Below are positions 38,700-47,333 of a stretch of 64,000 nt of DNA, piece after piece (position 1 is the first letter of the stretch; the number at the start of each line of letters is the position of its first letter). The stretch comes from Diplonema japonicum. Its lineage: Eukaryota > Euglenozoa > Diplonemea > Diplonemida > Diplonemidae. The notes beneath the pieces are model-generated. The model worked only from the letters and a program-made list of their open reading frames with translations, searched no databases and was not told the DNA's origin. The translations under genes were made by a program, and so were the position numbers. Location of the stretch: assembly GCA_964019335.1 (NCBI GenBank), contig OZ025729.1:1-64000 (forward strand). Reading direction: 5' to 3'.

Positions 38700-38935
38700 C
38701 CTAACTTGACCCCTAAGTTTCCAAAATGCTCAAAGTCCACCCCCTAAGTCTTCAAAACGCTCAGATCCCGCCCCCTAAGTTTCCAAAGTGTTCAAAGTCC
38801 GCCGCCTCAAGTTTTTAAATGTCCTAACTAGGCCCCTCACTAAGGGGACCAAATTTGAGCATTTAAAAACTTAGGGGTCAAAGATAGACCTTGAACAGTT
38901 CTCATACTAAGGGGGTGGGTTTTGAGCATTGCCTA
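38700..38935. repeat. Tandem and inverted 'ccccctaagtttccaaa' minisatellite
   Basis: Three to four units of 'gcccc(c)taagtttccaaa.tg.tcaaagtcc' (about 32 bp) are followed by inverted copies 'tgagcatttaaaaacttagg' and 'ctaagggggtgggttttgag'. It fills most of the spacer between LRR genes A and B. Confidence 0.8.
38701..38702 (-). promoter_or_regulatory. Predicted trans-splice acceptor AG of LRR gene A
   Basis: In sense, GGGTCAAGTTAG is followed by a 32-nt leader, GACTCCACCCAAAAGAAG, then A14 and ATG. Confidence 0.45.
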
Positions 38936-39075
38936 GCAGCTTTCTCTTTTTTTTTTTTCTCCCCCCTCTTATTTTTTTTCCAGATAAGTCGTTGTTACTT
39001 TAAAAAGATAGGAAAAAAAAACAAGAAAGTAGGGCTAGGGAGGGAGGGGGGAACACTACAATCCCCAATGGGCTA

Positions 39076-39912
39076 TCAGGCTAGATCTTCCAATAGTGCA
39101 CAGAAGTCGCGTCCCCTGCTCACGGGGGGGAGCTGGCTGGTGTCGATCGAGTGGAAGCAGTGGCCTAGGAAGTTGTCCCCGACGCTGCGCAAGCTCTTCA
39201 GGTGGCGCAGGTTCAAAGGCTTCAACGAGACGCAGTTCGTCATAAAATTGCTCCCGATGACGGTTACCTTTTTCAAAGGTGTGAGGTCGATGTGCTTCAG
39301 TGCACCGCAGTTAGCAAGGAAGTGGTGCCCGACCTCCGAAACGTTCTGAAAAGGTGTAAGGTCAACAGACAGCAATGACCCGCATCTGTTCAGAAAGCAA
39401 GGGCCGACGGACTTCACGGACTGCAGCTCGGTCAGGTCCACAGTTGCGAGGTCGCACCAGGACAGAAAGTTTTCTTCGATTCTCGTTATTCTCCCGTCAG
39501 GGTCTGCCACCCGGAGGTGCCGCAAGCCTCGAGGGAGCATATCCTTCCACAGCTGCAGCGTGCTCACCCCATCAACGACGCCTACCACCAACACAAGGTT
39601 CGGGTCCTCCTTCACTCGTAGTGCGATCTCTGCAAGCCGCTCGCGCAGGTCCAACACCGAGACCCACATGACGTCTGTCCGGAGTTGCATCACCAGCTCG
39701 CATCCTTGTTCCATCCCCAACAGCTGCACCTCCTCCTGGCCACGTGCGTGTTTATCAAGCACCTCGCCTTCCAAGTGCAGGGCGAATGCTCCTTCGTCAA
39801 CCGCAGCAACCTCTGCAGCCTTGCTGTACAGATCCTTCACTGTGTCGGGGCCGTCGAGCTCCACCTCATGTGTTGTGCCTGACACCGTCTTGATGCACAC
39901 GGCGAGGCGCAT
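39076..39912 (-). CDS. Ubiquitin-like + BspA-type LRR protein B
   Basis: A 278-residue paralogue of the gene at 37700, sharing its order and wording: RLAVCIKTVSGTTHEVELDG, FALHLEGEVLDKHARGQEEV and GMEQGCELVMQL in the ubiquitin-like part, then LRVADPDGRITRIEENFLSW, then about four LRRs (VDLTPFQNVSEVGHHFLANC, IDLTPLKKVTVIGSNFMTNC). It has fewer repeats than protein A. The two genes lie head to tail 408 bp apart, so tandem duplication is likely. Unlike most genes here its leader is not A-rich (CTTCTCCAGCAACATG). A possible acceptor is the CCAG 6 nt before the ATG. Confidence 0.82.
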   Translation of the reverse strand: MRLAVCIKTVSGTTHEVELDGPDTVKDLYSKAAEVAAVDEGAFALHLEGEVLDKHARGQEEVQLLGMEQGCELVMQLRTDVMWVSVLDLRERLAEIALRVKEDPNLVLVVGVVDGVSTLQLWKDMLPRGLRHLRVADPDGRITRIEENFLSWCDLATVDLTELQSVKSVGPCFLNRCGSLLSVDLTPFQNVSEVGHHFLANCGALKHIDLTPLKKVTVIGSNFMTNCVSLKPLNLRHLKSLRSVGDNFLGHCFHSIDTSQLPPVSRGRDFCALLEDLA

Positions 39913-40064
39913 GTTGCTGGAGAAGAGTTAAGTCAGATGGGAAGTGAAAGAAAACAAGGGAACAAGGGAACAAAGGGAGAAATAAACATGTATGCGAGCT
40001 GAGCTTAGTCTCCGTTCTGGTCCTGCTGCGGTGGTCTGCGACAGATACCAGCCCTGCAAGCCTT

Positions 40065-40190
40065 CGATGCTGCTGATGGTTCGCTCCAGGAGTACCGGCC
40101 TCCTGTACGTCTCAGCACACACCACAGAATGTAAAAAGGGGGAAAGCCTCTTACAGCAGCTTCAGACTTAAGGGACTCTTGTGGAGGTCC
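40065..40190. repeat. Inverted-repeat arm (partner 42695-42822)
   Basis: 'gctgatggttcgctccagga', 'gtaccggcctcctgta' and 'cctcttacagcagcttcaga' appear here and as reverse complement at 42695-42822. Both copies can encode GGRYSWSEPSA. Confidence 0.85.
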
Positions 40191-40784
40191 AATACAGAAA
40201 GAGGAATCGTTCCTCCGGTCACTGAGGTACCGCAGTAGTACCGCTGTATCGCTTCGTATCTGCAGGTGCTGAAGTACATGCCTTGGGTTGTGTGGCACAA
40301 GGCCACGGAGAGGCTACTTGCTCCACCTGGTGAAACCACCTCCTTGGGATGCTGCGGAAAGAAGGAAGGAAGAGAAAGAAGAAAGAAAAACAGGGAAATT
40401 TTGATCAAATAAAAAGAATCTGGTTGCTTTACAATTACCTACCAAATAAAATACTTCTTCTGCGGCTGTTAAGTATTGAATTGCTTTAGGTGCTTTAAGT
40501 ACTTAGAAACTCAGACTGGGAGGAGGGAGATTTGGTTGCTTCACATTGCATTACCTATAAACAAAATACTTCTTCTGCGGCTGTTAAGTATTGAATTGCT
40601 AAGTACTTCGGAAACCTGGACTGGGAGGGGGGATGATAAATACAAGGGACAATTTAAGGGGAAGGGAAGCGTTAGGAGAAAGGGAAACAATATTCTTTTC
40701 TTTTTTTTTTTTTTTTTTTTCTCTTCATTTTTTCGTTTCATTAGGCAGGGTTTTTCTGTGCTCTTTCACATACAACAACCTAGT

Positions 40785-41250
40785 CCACCGAGAGGCTACT
40801 TGCTCCACCTCCATATTCGATGTATGGGATAAGGGACTCTCCAAGGGGGATGCTAACTGGCGCCACGCATAGGTAGAAAAAAAAAGAAGGAAGGAATGAA
40901 GAGGAAGAAAGAAGGAAAAAAAAAAAACAGGGAAATTTTGATCAAAAAAATAATAATTTGGTTGCTTCATAATTACCTATAAACAAAATACTTCTTCTGC
41001 GGCTGTTAAGTATTGAATTGCTAAGTACTTCGGAAACTTGGACTGGGAGGGGGGATGATAAATACAAGGGATGGGAGGAATTAAGGGGAAGGGAGGTAGG
41101 AGCTAGAGAAGGAAACAATATTCTTTTTTCTGTATTCTTTCGTACCACAGTTGAGTGCAATTCTTTCATAAAATGACAGTTGCCTCAGTCTTTGCTCTTG
41201 TCTTGGTGGTTACTGTCATTTCTCATACTTATTCGCGTTTTAAATATTTA
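40785..41250. repeat. Direct repeat, copy 1 (copy 2 at 42967-43441)
   Basis: About 465 bp almost identical to 42967-43441, from 'ggctacttgctccacctcca' to 'cttattcgcgttttaaatat'. Both contain 'accacag' and then a small frame, MTVASVFALVLVVTVISHTY, like a signal peptide. That frame runs to 41361 here and ends at 43471 in copy 2. The two copies bracket the deaminase gene 1.7 kb apart. Confidence 0.9.
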
Positions 41251-41574
41251 CAGCAACTTGCGTTAGTCTTCTACTTACTTAAAGTCTCAGGGAGGTGTAC
41301 TGGTGGTGTGTCTTTTTTTCTTCTTCCCCTTTCTTCTTCCAAATACAACACTGGGGTCTGAATTGGTTTTGAATAATAGTAGAGGAATAGTTAGGCAACT
41401 TATAGTATTTAAATTTAATTAAAGTCTCATGGGGGGGGGGGGGGGTCTCGGAATTATTGACTATCCGCCCAACCCCCCAAGTGAAGTAAAATTGAGCCAA
41501 AGTTGAAGTAAAAACGAAGTATCTGCTTAACTTCGCTGATTCCCCCTTCTAGGGACTTTTTATTTAATCATCTA

Positions 41575-42363
41575 TCAACAAGGCCAATATATGCAGTCTG
41601 ACATTCTTTTTTTTTTTTTCTCTCTCTGAAGTTTTAAAATTTTTAAAAAGATTGTCCCCCTGGTAGCCAAAAATGGCTTAAGTATCTTCTTCTTCTTCTT
41701 TCCATTAAAAGTGGTAGGGGTCTTCTTTTTCCCGCATTCTACTCCCTGCTGGGAACCTTGGGGGGGGGGGGGGGGGGGGAGAGGGGTGGGGGTGAGACAG
41801 GGGGATAGCGATATTGTGATAGGCCCTTCGCGTGTCTGGACGAAAGGAGAGTAGGTCACCTTCGCCTCTCTCAGCATACGACGGGACGCGATCCAAGATG
41901 GGTGGTCATGATTTTTATCTGAAAGATACACTACATGCGTGATGCCAAACTCGATTATTATTTTCGCGCACTCGTGACAGGGGAACAGCACAACATACAT
42001 TGTCCCATCCTCAATGCACCGTGTGTGGCAGTTGGCAATCGCATTCACCTCAGCATGCACAACATACAGGTGTTTCGTTTCCAGCATGCTGTGGCTTACA
42101 GACAGCTCGGACTTATCCTTGTCACCTTTCTCCCAAGGGAAGGCTTCGTCACCACAGCCCTTGGGGAAGCGGTTGTGGCCGATCCCCACAATCCTCTTGT
42201 CTTTGTCCACAATGCAGGCCCCGACCTGCCTGTTCGGGTCCCTGCTTCGAAGGCTGGACAGCACTGCCACAGACATGAAATATTCATCCTGTGCCATGTA
42301 GTTGATGTGTGGGCCAGTAGTCTTCTGGCCAGCAGCAGCGAGGGTCCACATGTTGCGGCGCAT
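41575..42363 (-). CDS. dCMP deaminase (zinc cytidine/deoxycytidylate deaminase family)
   Basis: It converts dCMP to dUMP, feeding thymidylate synthesis. After an N-terminal MRRNMWTLAAAGQKTTG comes the conserved core: EYFMSVAVLSSLRSRDPNRQ, VGACIV, GIGHNRFPKGCGDEAFPW, HAEVNAI (zinc His and catalytic Glu) and PCHECAK (two zinc Cys). The family end is near YSPFVQTREGPITISL. Beyond it the frame runs through a C20 tract into low-complexity sequence to 41575, so the true stop may be reached by splicing or the tail may be an acquired extension. Start options are 42363, 42351 and 42297. The first is taken because ATGTGG and its surroundings (42303-42380) are duplicated before the ankyrin gene near 45005-45060. 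The gene lies between two nearly identical direct repeats. Confidence 0.82.
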   Translation of the reverse strand: MRRNMWTLAAAGQKTTGPHINYMAQDEYFMSVAVLSSLRSRDPNRQVGACIVDKDKRIVGIGHNRFPKGCGDEAFPWEKGDKDKSELSVSHSMLETKHLYVVHAEVNAIANCHTRCIEDGTMYVVLFPCHECAKIIIEFGITHVVYLSDKNHDHPSWIASRRMLREAKVTYSPFVQTREGPITISLSPCLTPTPLPPPPPPQGSQQGVECGKKKTPTTFNGKKKKKILKPFLATRGTIFLKILKLQREKKKKRMSDCIYWPC

Positions 42364-42407
42364 CGGGTTCTGCAATCTGTATAAAAATAATTTGATAAAT
42401 TTCGGGT

Positions 42408-43061
42408 GTGTGGAGTGGGTGTTCACAAATAAAAAAAAGAGTTACTTTTCTTTTGATCAGGAGGGGACAAAAAAAAGGAGAAAAGAAAATTGCATGGTGT
42501 CCCCTTCACATCAAAGCACTGAGCTCAGTGTTTGGGCTTAAGAAGGCACATGATGAGCTAAAGGACTACACCACTACAGTGACACGACCTCAAAGCGTAC
42601 AGTGCAGTTGGGAATACCCCGATGCCCCCTCAAACAGCCGTGCCATCACCGCAGACTATGCTGTATTGCCTGGACCTCCACAAGCCGCTGCCAAGTGAGT
42701 CCCTTCTTAAGTCTGAAGCTGCTGTAAGAGGCTTTCCCCCTTTTTACATTCTGTGGTATGTGCTGAGACGTACACACATATGACAGGAGGCCGGTACTCC
42801 TGGAGCGAACCATCAGCGCAAGTCCTGCCCCCGTTTGCATTCCCCTCCGAGGTGCGGGTACTGAGAAAAGTAGAAGCAGCAGCCCCCAAAAGTTTGAAAT
42901 GGGGAGAGGGGCCACAGAAGCAACCAACACCAACTGGAGAGTATGTTGCAGGAGGCATACTTCATTGGCACAGGGCCACAGAGTGGCTACTTGCTCCACC
43001 TCCATATTCGATGTATGGGATAAGGGACGCTCCAAGGGATGCTAACTGGCGCCATGCATAG
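42408..43061 (+). other. Possible two-exon frame on the opposite strand
   Basis: An open stretch reading FGLKKAHDELKDYTTTVTRP and YPDAPSNSRAITADYAVLPG ends at a consensus donor, CCAA|GTGAGT (42695). A second open stretch (GGRYSWSEPSAQVLPPFAFP, then PTPTGEYVAGG) runs to 43061. No homologue is recognised. It would be the only plus-strand gene in the minus-strand block, and it overlaps the repeat nest, so a relic of a mobile element is as likely. Confidence 0.25.
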
Positions 43062-43441
43062 GTAGAAAAAAAAAGAAGGAAGGAATGAAGAGGAAGAAAG
43101 AAGAAAAAAAAAAAACAGGGAAATTTTGATCAAAAAAATAATAATTTGGTTGCTTCATAATTACCTATAAACAAAATACTTCTTCTGCGGCTGTTAAGTA
43201 TTGAATTGCTAAGTACTTCGGAAACTTGGACTGGGAGGGGGGATGATAAATACAAGGGATGGGAGGAATTAAGGGGAAGGGAGGTAGGAGCTAGAGAAGG
43301 AAACAATATTCTTTTTTCTGTATTCTTTCGTACCACAGTTGAGTGCAATTCTTTCATAAAATGACAGTTGCCTCAGTCTTTGCTCTTGTCTTGGTGGTTA
43401 CTGTCATTTCTCATACTTATTCGCGTTTTAAATATATTTAC
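42967..43441. repeat. Direct repeat, copy 2
   Basis: Partner of 40785-41250. The end differs: after 'ttttaaatat' this copy reads 'atttactgcattataac' where copy 1 reads 'ttacagcaact'. Confidence 0.9.
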
Positions 43442-43700
43442 TGCATTATAACATTTAAATTATTAAGAAAGTAACTTAGGTTAATATCTACTTACTTAAG
43501 GGAAGGGAGGTGTACTAGTGGTGTGTCTTCTAAATACAACTCGGGTCTGAACTAATCAACTTCACCTTCGTTTGCGTCTTTACTCTTAAGTGTCTTTTTC
43601 TTCTTTTTTTTTTTTTTTTTTTTGATCAATAATTAGGTATGCACCTTAGTATCTCCGATGGTTAAGTGTGTAGTTCTTCTGGCGGACAAGCAACTGCAGG

Positions 43701-43815
43701 CGCAGGCTCTGTCTACTTGATTACAGGGGGGTGCTCCTCGGCCGAGTTGTAGCTTCTTCTGCGTTCCGCGTTGTGTCCTTAATGCATGCGGTGTACAACT
43801 CAACCCTAGTGCAGT
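43701..43815. repeat. Dispersed repeat copy (NAEEAT type)
   Basis: 'ctacttgattacagggggg', 'tgctcctcggccgagttgta', 'gcttcttctgcgttccgcg' and 'ctcaaccctagtgcagttt' match 105-230. CG dinucleotides are kept. A small microsatellite (ttattc) follows at about 43870-43890. Confidence 0.8.
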
Positions 43816-43900
43816 TTAAAAAAAAAAAAGAGAGAAAGCAAACATTTAGGGTGGTGGTGGGGAGTATAGTTTTCTTATTCTTATTCTTATTCTTAGAGTT

Positions 43901-45060
43901 TCATGGAGGGAGGGGGGGGGGGGGTGGTGGTGGCGGTGTTGCACGTTGCAAAAGCTGTACAACATCATTGTGCCCTGCCCTAAGTGCTGCCTGCAGTGGT
44001 GTTTTCTGTTTAACTAACACGGTTGGGTCAGCTCCGCTGTCAAGTAGTAGCTTGCACATTGCATAGTGTCCCCTCTCTGCAGCAAGGTAAAGGGGCATCT
44101 TCCAGAGACGCTTTTTTTTGAAATTTTTGTAAGCAGCGTTGGGGTCCGCACCCAGAAACAAGAGCATCTTCACCTCAGCTGTGAGGTTGCTACACAGGCA
44201 GGTGTAGTACACCTGTGATTTCTCATCTGTCTCCATTCTTTTCAAGGCACGCAGTGTGTTGTCTTTGCCCAGGTGGCGTCTGATCTTTGCTTCATTCCCT
44301 GTCACAGCTGCAAAACGAACCGAAGTCTGTCCGAAATTGTTCCTGATCCCCCTGACCGCCCCCCTGTCCAGTAGAAGCTTTGCAGATTCCATGTTACAGT
44401 TCCTTATTGCCACCATCAGTGGGGTGTCGCCTCTTTTGGTTTTAATGTTTACATCTGCACCGCGATGGACAAGCGTTTTGGACACTGCAGCACATTGTTG
44501 CACTTCGCTGCAGCATGGAGGAGCGACCATATACCTTTACCTGGCGTTGGGGCCCACGATGGGAAGCAGTTTCTCCAGCTCGATTGTGTTGCTGTTGACG
44601 ACCGCTTGGAAGGCTGCAGCAACACTCGCTTCATGTGACTTCAGGTACCTGCTCCCCACCGTGTTTGGCACCCCACATGGTGACTGTGCCACCTTCGTTC
44701 CGGACCCTGCTTTGGGGGACGGCAGCTCCTGCACTGTGAAGGTACCTTGCAACATCTGTATTCCTAGCTAGCTCGGCTGCCTGCTGTGGTGTTCCCATAT
44801 CGGTTCTCAGGTATAGGTCTGCCCCGTGTTCCACGAGGACCTTGCATGCTGCAAGGTTGCCCTCCAATGCGTTTATGTGCAAAAGCGACACAGACATGAG
44901 CTTGTTGGGGTTGATGCCGAGTGCCAGTAGCTCAGTCCTTCTGCACTCCTTAACATCTCCAATATCATGGGTGAAGGGTTGCCCCGTCCAGCAGTGGTCT
45001 TCTGCCCAGCAGCAGCGAGGGTCCACACGTTGCGGCACATCGGGTTCTGCAATCTGTATA
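43901..45060 (-). CDS. Ankyrin-repeat protein with at least one very short intron
   Basis: Three overlapping frames make one ankyrin protein once introns are removed. Upstream part: LLHINALEGNLAACKVLVEH, GADLYLRTDMGTPQQAAELA, NTDVARYLHSAGA. Middle part: AVVNSNTIELEKLLPIVGPNA. Last part: SKTLVHRGADVNIKTKRGD, TPLMVAIRNCNMESAKLLLD, PLYLAAERGHYAMCKLLLDS, TPLQAALRAGHNDVVQLLQR, then a proline tail encoded by a C-rich tract. A 33-nt intron (44540-44508) is well defined. A second, near 44692-44614, is needed but its borders are uncertain. The 5' end is unclear: the segment near 45005-45060 is a near copy of the deaminase gene's 5' end but in another frame relative to the ankyrin repeats. Confidence 0.7.
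44508..44540 (-). other. 33-nt cis-spliced intron
   Basis: In sense it starts GTAAAGGTATATGG and ends CATGCTGCAG. Joining reads PNASEVQQCAAVSKTLVHRG. Without removal the frame stops at once (AGG TAA). Confidence 0.8.
44614..44692 (-). other. Probable second intron of the ankyrin gene, borders uncertain
   Basis: Linking GAAVPQSRVRNE to AFQAVVNSNTIE needs an intron here. A 79-nt one (GTGGCACAG to TTGCTGCAG) keeps the frame. A 46-nt choice with the same acceptor starting GTGGGGAGCAG also works. Confidence 0.4.
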
Positions 45061-46344
45061 AAGAAAAAAAGATAATAATTATTAGTAAAAAAAAGGTGGG
45101 TTTGAAATAACTTGAAAAATAACAAAGACATTAAAACACTGCACTTCTTTTTTTCTTCTTCTTTTCTTTTTGTTACGAATAATTATCATTTCAAAAAACG
45201 ATTTTATAACTATATGCAACTTGTGACGAGCAAAAAATCTTCGCAGCTTTTTTAAAAACTTTTTTTGCTCAAGCAAACAACAAAAAACTCGATAAAATTT
45301 CAGTGTGCATGGGGTGCTCACTGTTCAGGTAGAAATTCACACTAATCGGTCACCGTTCTGCGGTTGCTGTCTGGTGCCTGTGGTGGCTGTTTGTCGCGAT
45401 GAGATGGACGGCATCTGGGCGAGAAACATTGCTTGGAGTCGTGCTAGGTAGCTGAAATGATTTTAAGTTAGAATAGAGAAGCGAAGAAATAGATAAAAAG
45501 GGGTGGAAAAGAATAAATACTGCATACGAAAACAGAGAGTCGAATAAAAAAGGGAAAAGGGTGACTGACATCCTCAAGAGGAGCCTCCCACGTACCAGGA
45601 ATTAAGCAGAGGTTGCTTCCATGGCCCGTATCAGTCTATCGCCGGAAAGAATAATGAAAATAACGGAACGAAGTGAAGTAGGAAAAGAGAAAAGACGGCC
45701 TGGTCGCCAGGAAGTGCTGGTTCAGATGCATCGGCGGACGCAGTTTAACGTCATACCCGGGACCTAGGTAGGGGGTGGTTTGGCTCGAGGAGAAGAGTGG
45801 TCTCCTGTCATAGCCGTGTGCCGTCGGGCCCCCAAGATGTTGAAGGGTATGCACCCTTGACTTGGCCTTGGCGGGGAAGGCTGACCTTCCACAGCGTGCT
45901 GAGTATTTCTGGATGCGACCCACGATGTATCGCATCCTTGCAGCCTTCTCCGTGAGCAGGTCTTGATCGTCGAGGGGACCTATGAGTGACCGGCGGGTGG
46001 TCTGCTCATAGTCTGAGAAAATGTTTCTGTACTTTATTGTGAACAACAAAGACATATAGTCATTAAGAAAAAAGAATTCATATTGTCCCTTTCACCACTT
46101 TGCCTCAGCAATGCCGACCACAAAGAATGTGTGAGATCGACATTCTTTTTTTTTAAACTAAATACTGTAAATGAAAAATTACTGGAAAGAAAAAGATCCG
46201 GACTTCGAGGCTTCCAGTGATTTTCCCCTCCGTTATTACTCTTTATTCTTATTCCCTCTCGCAACCAGGGGCGAAGGGAAGATAATAATAACCTCAGCTT
46301 GCTAATTTCTAACGGGTGCCTTCTCACCTTTTGGGATCATTTAT
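45061..46344. other. Intergenic with repeat fragments
   Basis: No gene recognised. A hairpin-repeat copy lies at 45190-45270. At 45377-45440 a block matches 14927-14990. A minus-strand frame at 46055-45636 has no recognisable domain. An SL fragment at 46023 is listed separately. Confidence 0.6.
46023..46039 (+). other. Spliced-leader 3' fragment (17 nt)
   Basis: GTTTCTGTACTTTATTG is an exact match to the last 17 nt of the SL exon at 1203-1241. The 5' half of the SL is not present. The next bases, TGAACAACAAAGACATA, resemble sequence at 15727. By rough count such a match is not expected by chance in 64 kb. It may be a remnant of a retroposed trans-spliced RNA. Confidence 0.6.
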
Positions 46345-46760
46345 TTATTCTCTTCTCTTCCTGAAGATGTCGCTCCCTTCCTCTTCCTCTTCCTTTTCCA
46401 CATGCACCGTGTCTCTTTGTGTGAGGATCTGTGGTACTTGACAGACTCTCACCAATCGTCTTAGTGGCTCCATTTCCAGGGTGATTGTGACTACTGCTCT
46501 GTGCAATGGAACACACATGTCCTCTGTTCTGCATTCTTTCAGTGTGGTCACAGTGGCACTATTGAGTAGGATTTAGTCGGGTCTCGTTGATGCTGTACTA
46601 GTTATGTATGACGGTGGTGCCTCCAGCCCCTCCTTTCATGCTTGCATTGCTGCTGCATCGATCCAGTGGCTCTGGAGGGTGGTCTTCCTACTGGCGACTC
46701 GGCTACCATGGTGTTGAAGTCACCCGCCACGATGATTCATATGTCCCCAAGGAGAGCCCT
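46345..46760 (-). pseudogene. Probable LINE endonuclease (EEP domain) relic
   Basis: Broken minus-strand frames contain IIVAGDFNTMVAESPVGRP, the GDFN motif of the apurinic-type endonuclease of non-LTR retrotransposons. Further downstream is CVPLHRAVVTITLEMEP, similar in position to the SDH(K/R)AV motif near the end of that domain. Several stops interrupt it. It directly abuts the LRR relic at 46764-46879. Confidence 0.45.
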
Positions 46761-46763
46761 GGC

Positions 46764-46879
46764 CTAGAGTAAACCAGCAGCATACCCCACCTTCGTCAGG
46801 CTCCCCACCGTCTCCTTCCCTGGCACTTCCACATCGTGAACCTGCCTCCCATCTTCACGAACACTGTCATATCGTTCAT
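46764..46879 (-). pseudogene. 5' relic of a ubiquitin-like + LRR gene
   Basis: It begins ATGAACGATATGACAGTG (MNDMTVFVKMGG). After one frameshift it continues VHDVEVPGKETVGSL, then GYAAGLL and a stop. The intact gene at 49271 reads SITVFVKTKAGVHDVEVAG, ETVGSLYRKAVCAAGLL. The copy was cut off within the ubiquitin-like domain. Its A-rich leader (AAGAAAGAAAAAAAATG) is kept, so the duplication included the gene's 5' end. Confidence 0.8.
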
Positions 46880-47333
46880 TTTTTTTCTTTCTTGTGCTTC
46901 TGTTCTGTTTCCCTTACAAAACGAAGAAATATAAAGGAAAGTGAATCGAGACAAATGATAGCTGGCTCCATGCACCTCTTTCTCACTCCTCATTTTTTTT
47001 TTTTTTTAAACGCCTGAGTACTCATAACCGTACTGGTGTTCTCATTCCACCAGCTTTGTGGTTATTTGGCACTTTACACTTTTTCTTTTTTTATTCATCT
47101 TTTTGCCCCCCTCCCTAGTGTTTTTGGCTGGGGACCCCATAAATAGCCAGACCTCAGTACCCTTTCTTTTTTCTTTAATCACATAACAAGGGTGGGGAAA
47201 AGTTTGTTTGGAGGGGTCTTTTTTTTTTTTTTCACACTGCTGCATCTGCCTGACTTCCGGCGGGTTGCTCGGGTTGTTGTGGTAGGGGTGTCTCTATAAG
47301 AACACCATCGCTTCTTTGGGGATCCTCATGGTT
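46880..47333. other. Spacer between LRR relic and LRR gene C
   Basis: No gene. T-rich and C-rich stretches form possible polypyrimidine tracts only for the plus strand. No close repeat noted. Confidence 0.5.

Larger units (their letters stand above)
39913..41574. other. Repeat nest 3' of the dCMP deaminase gene
   Basis: No confident gene. The stretch is built of pieces that recur on the far side of the deaminase gene: an inverted piece at 40065-40190, a diverged copy at about 40300-40640 with an internal duplication, and a nearly identical direct copy at 40785-41250. Confidence 0.7.

Noticed and set aside
45636-46055. 139-codon minus-strand frame
   Set aside because: No recognisable domain, and its start overlaps the SL fragment on the other strand. 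Not enough to call.
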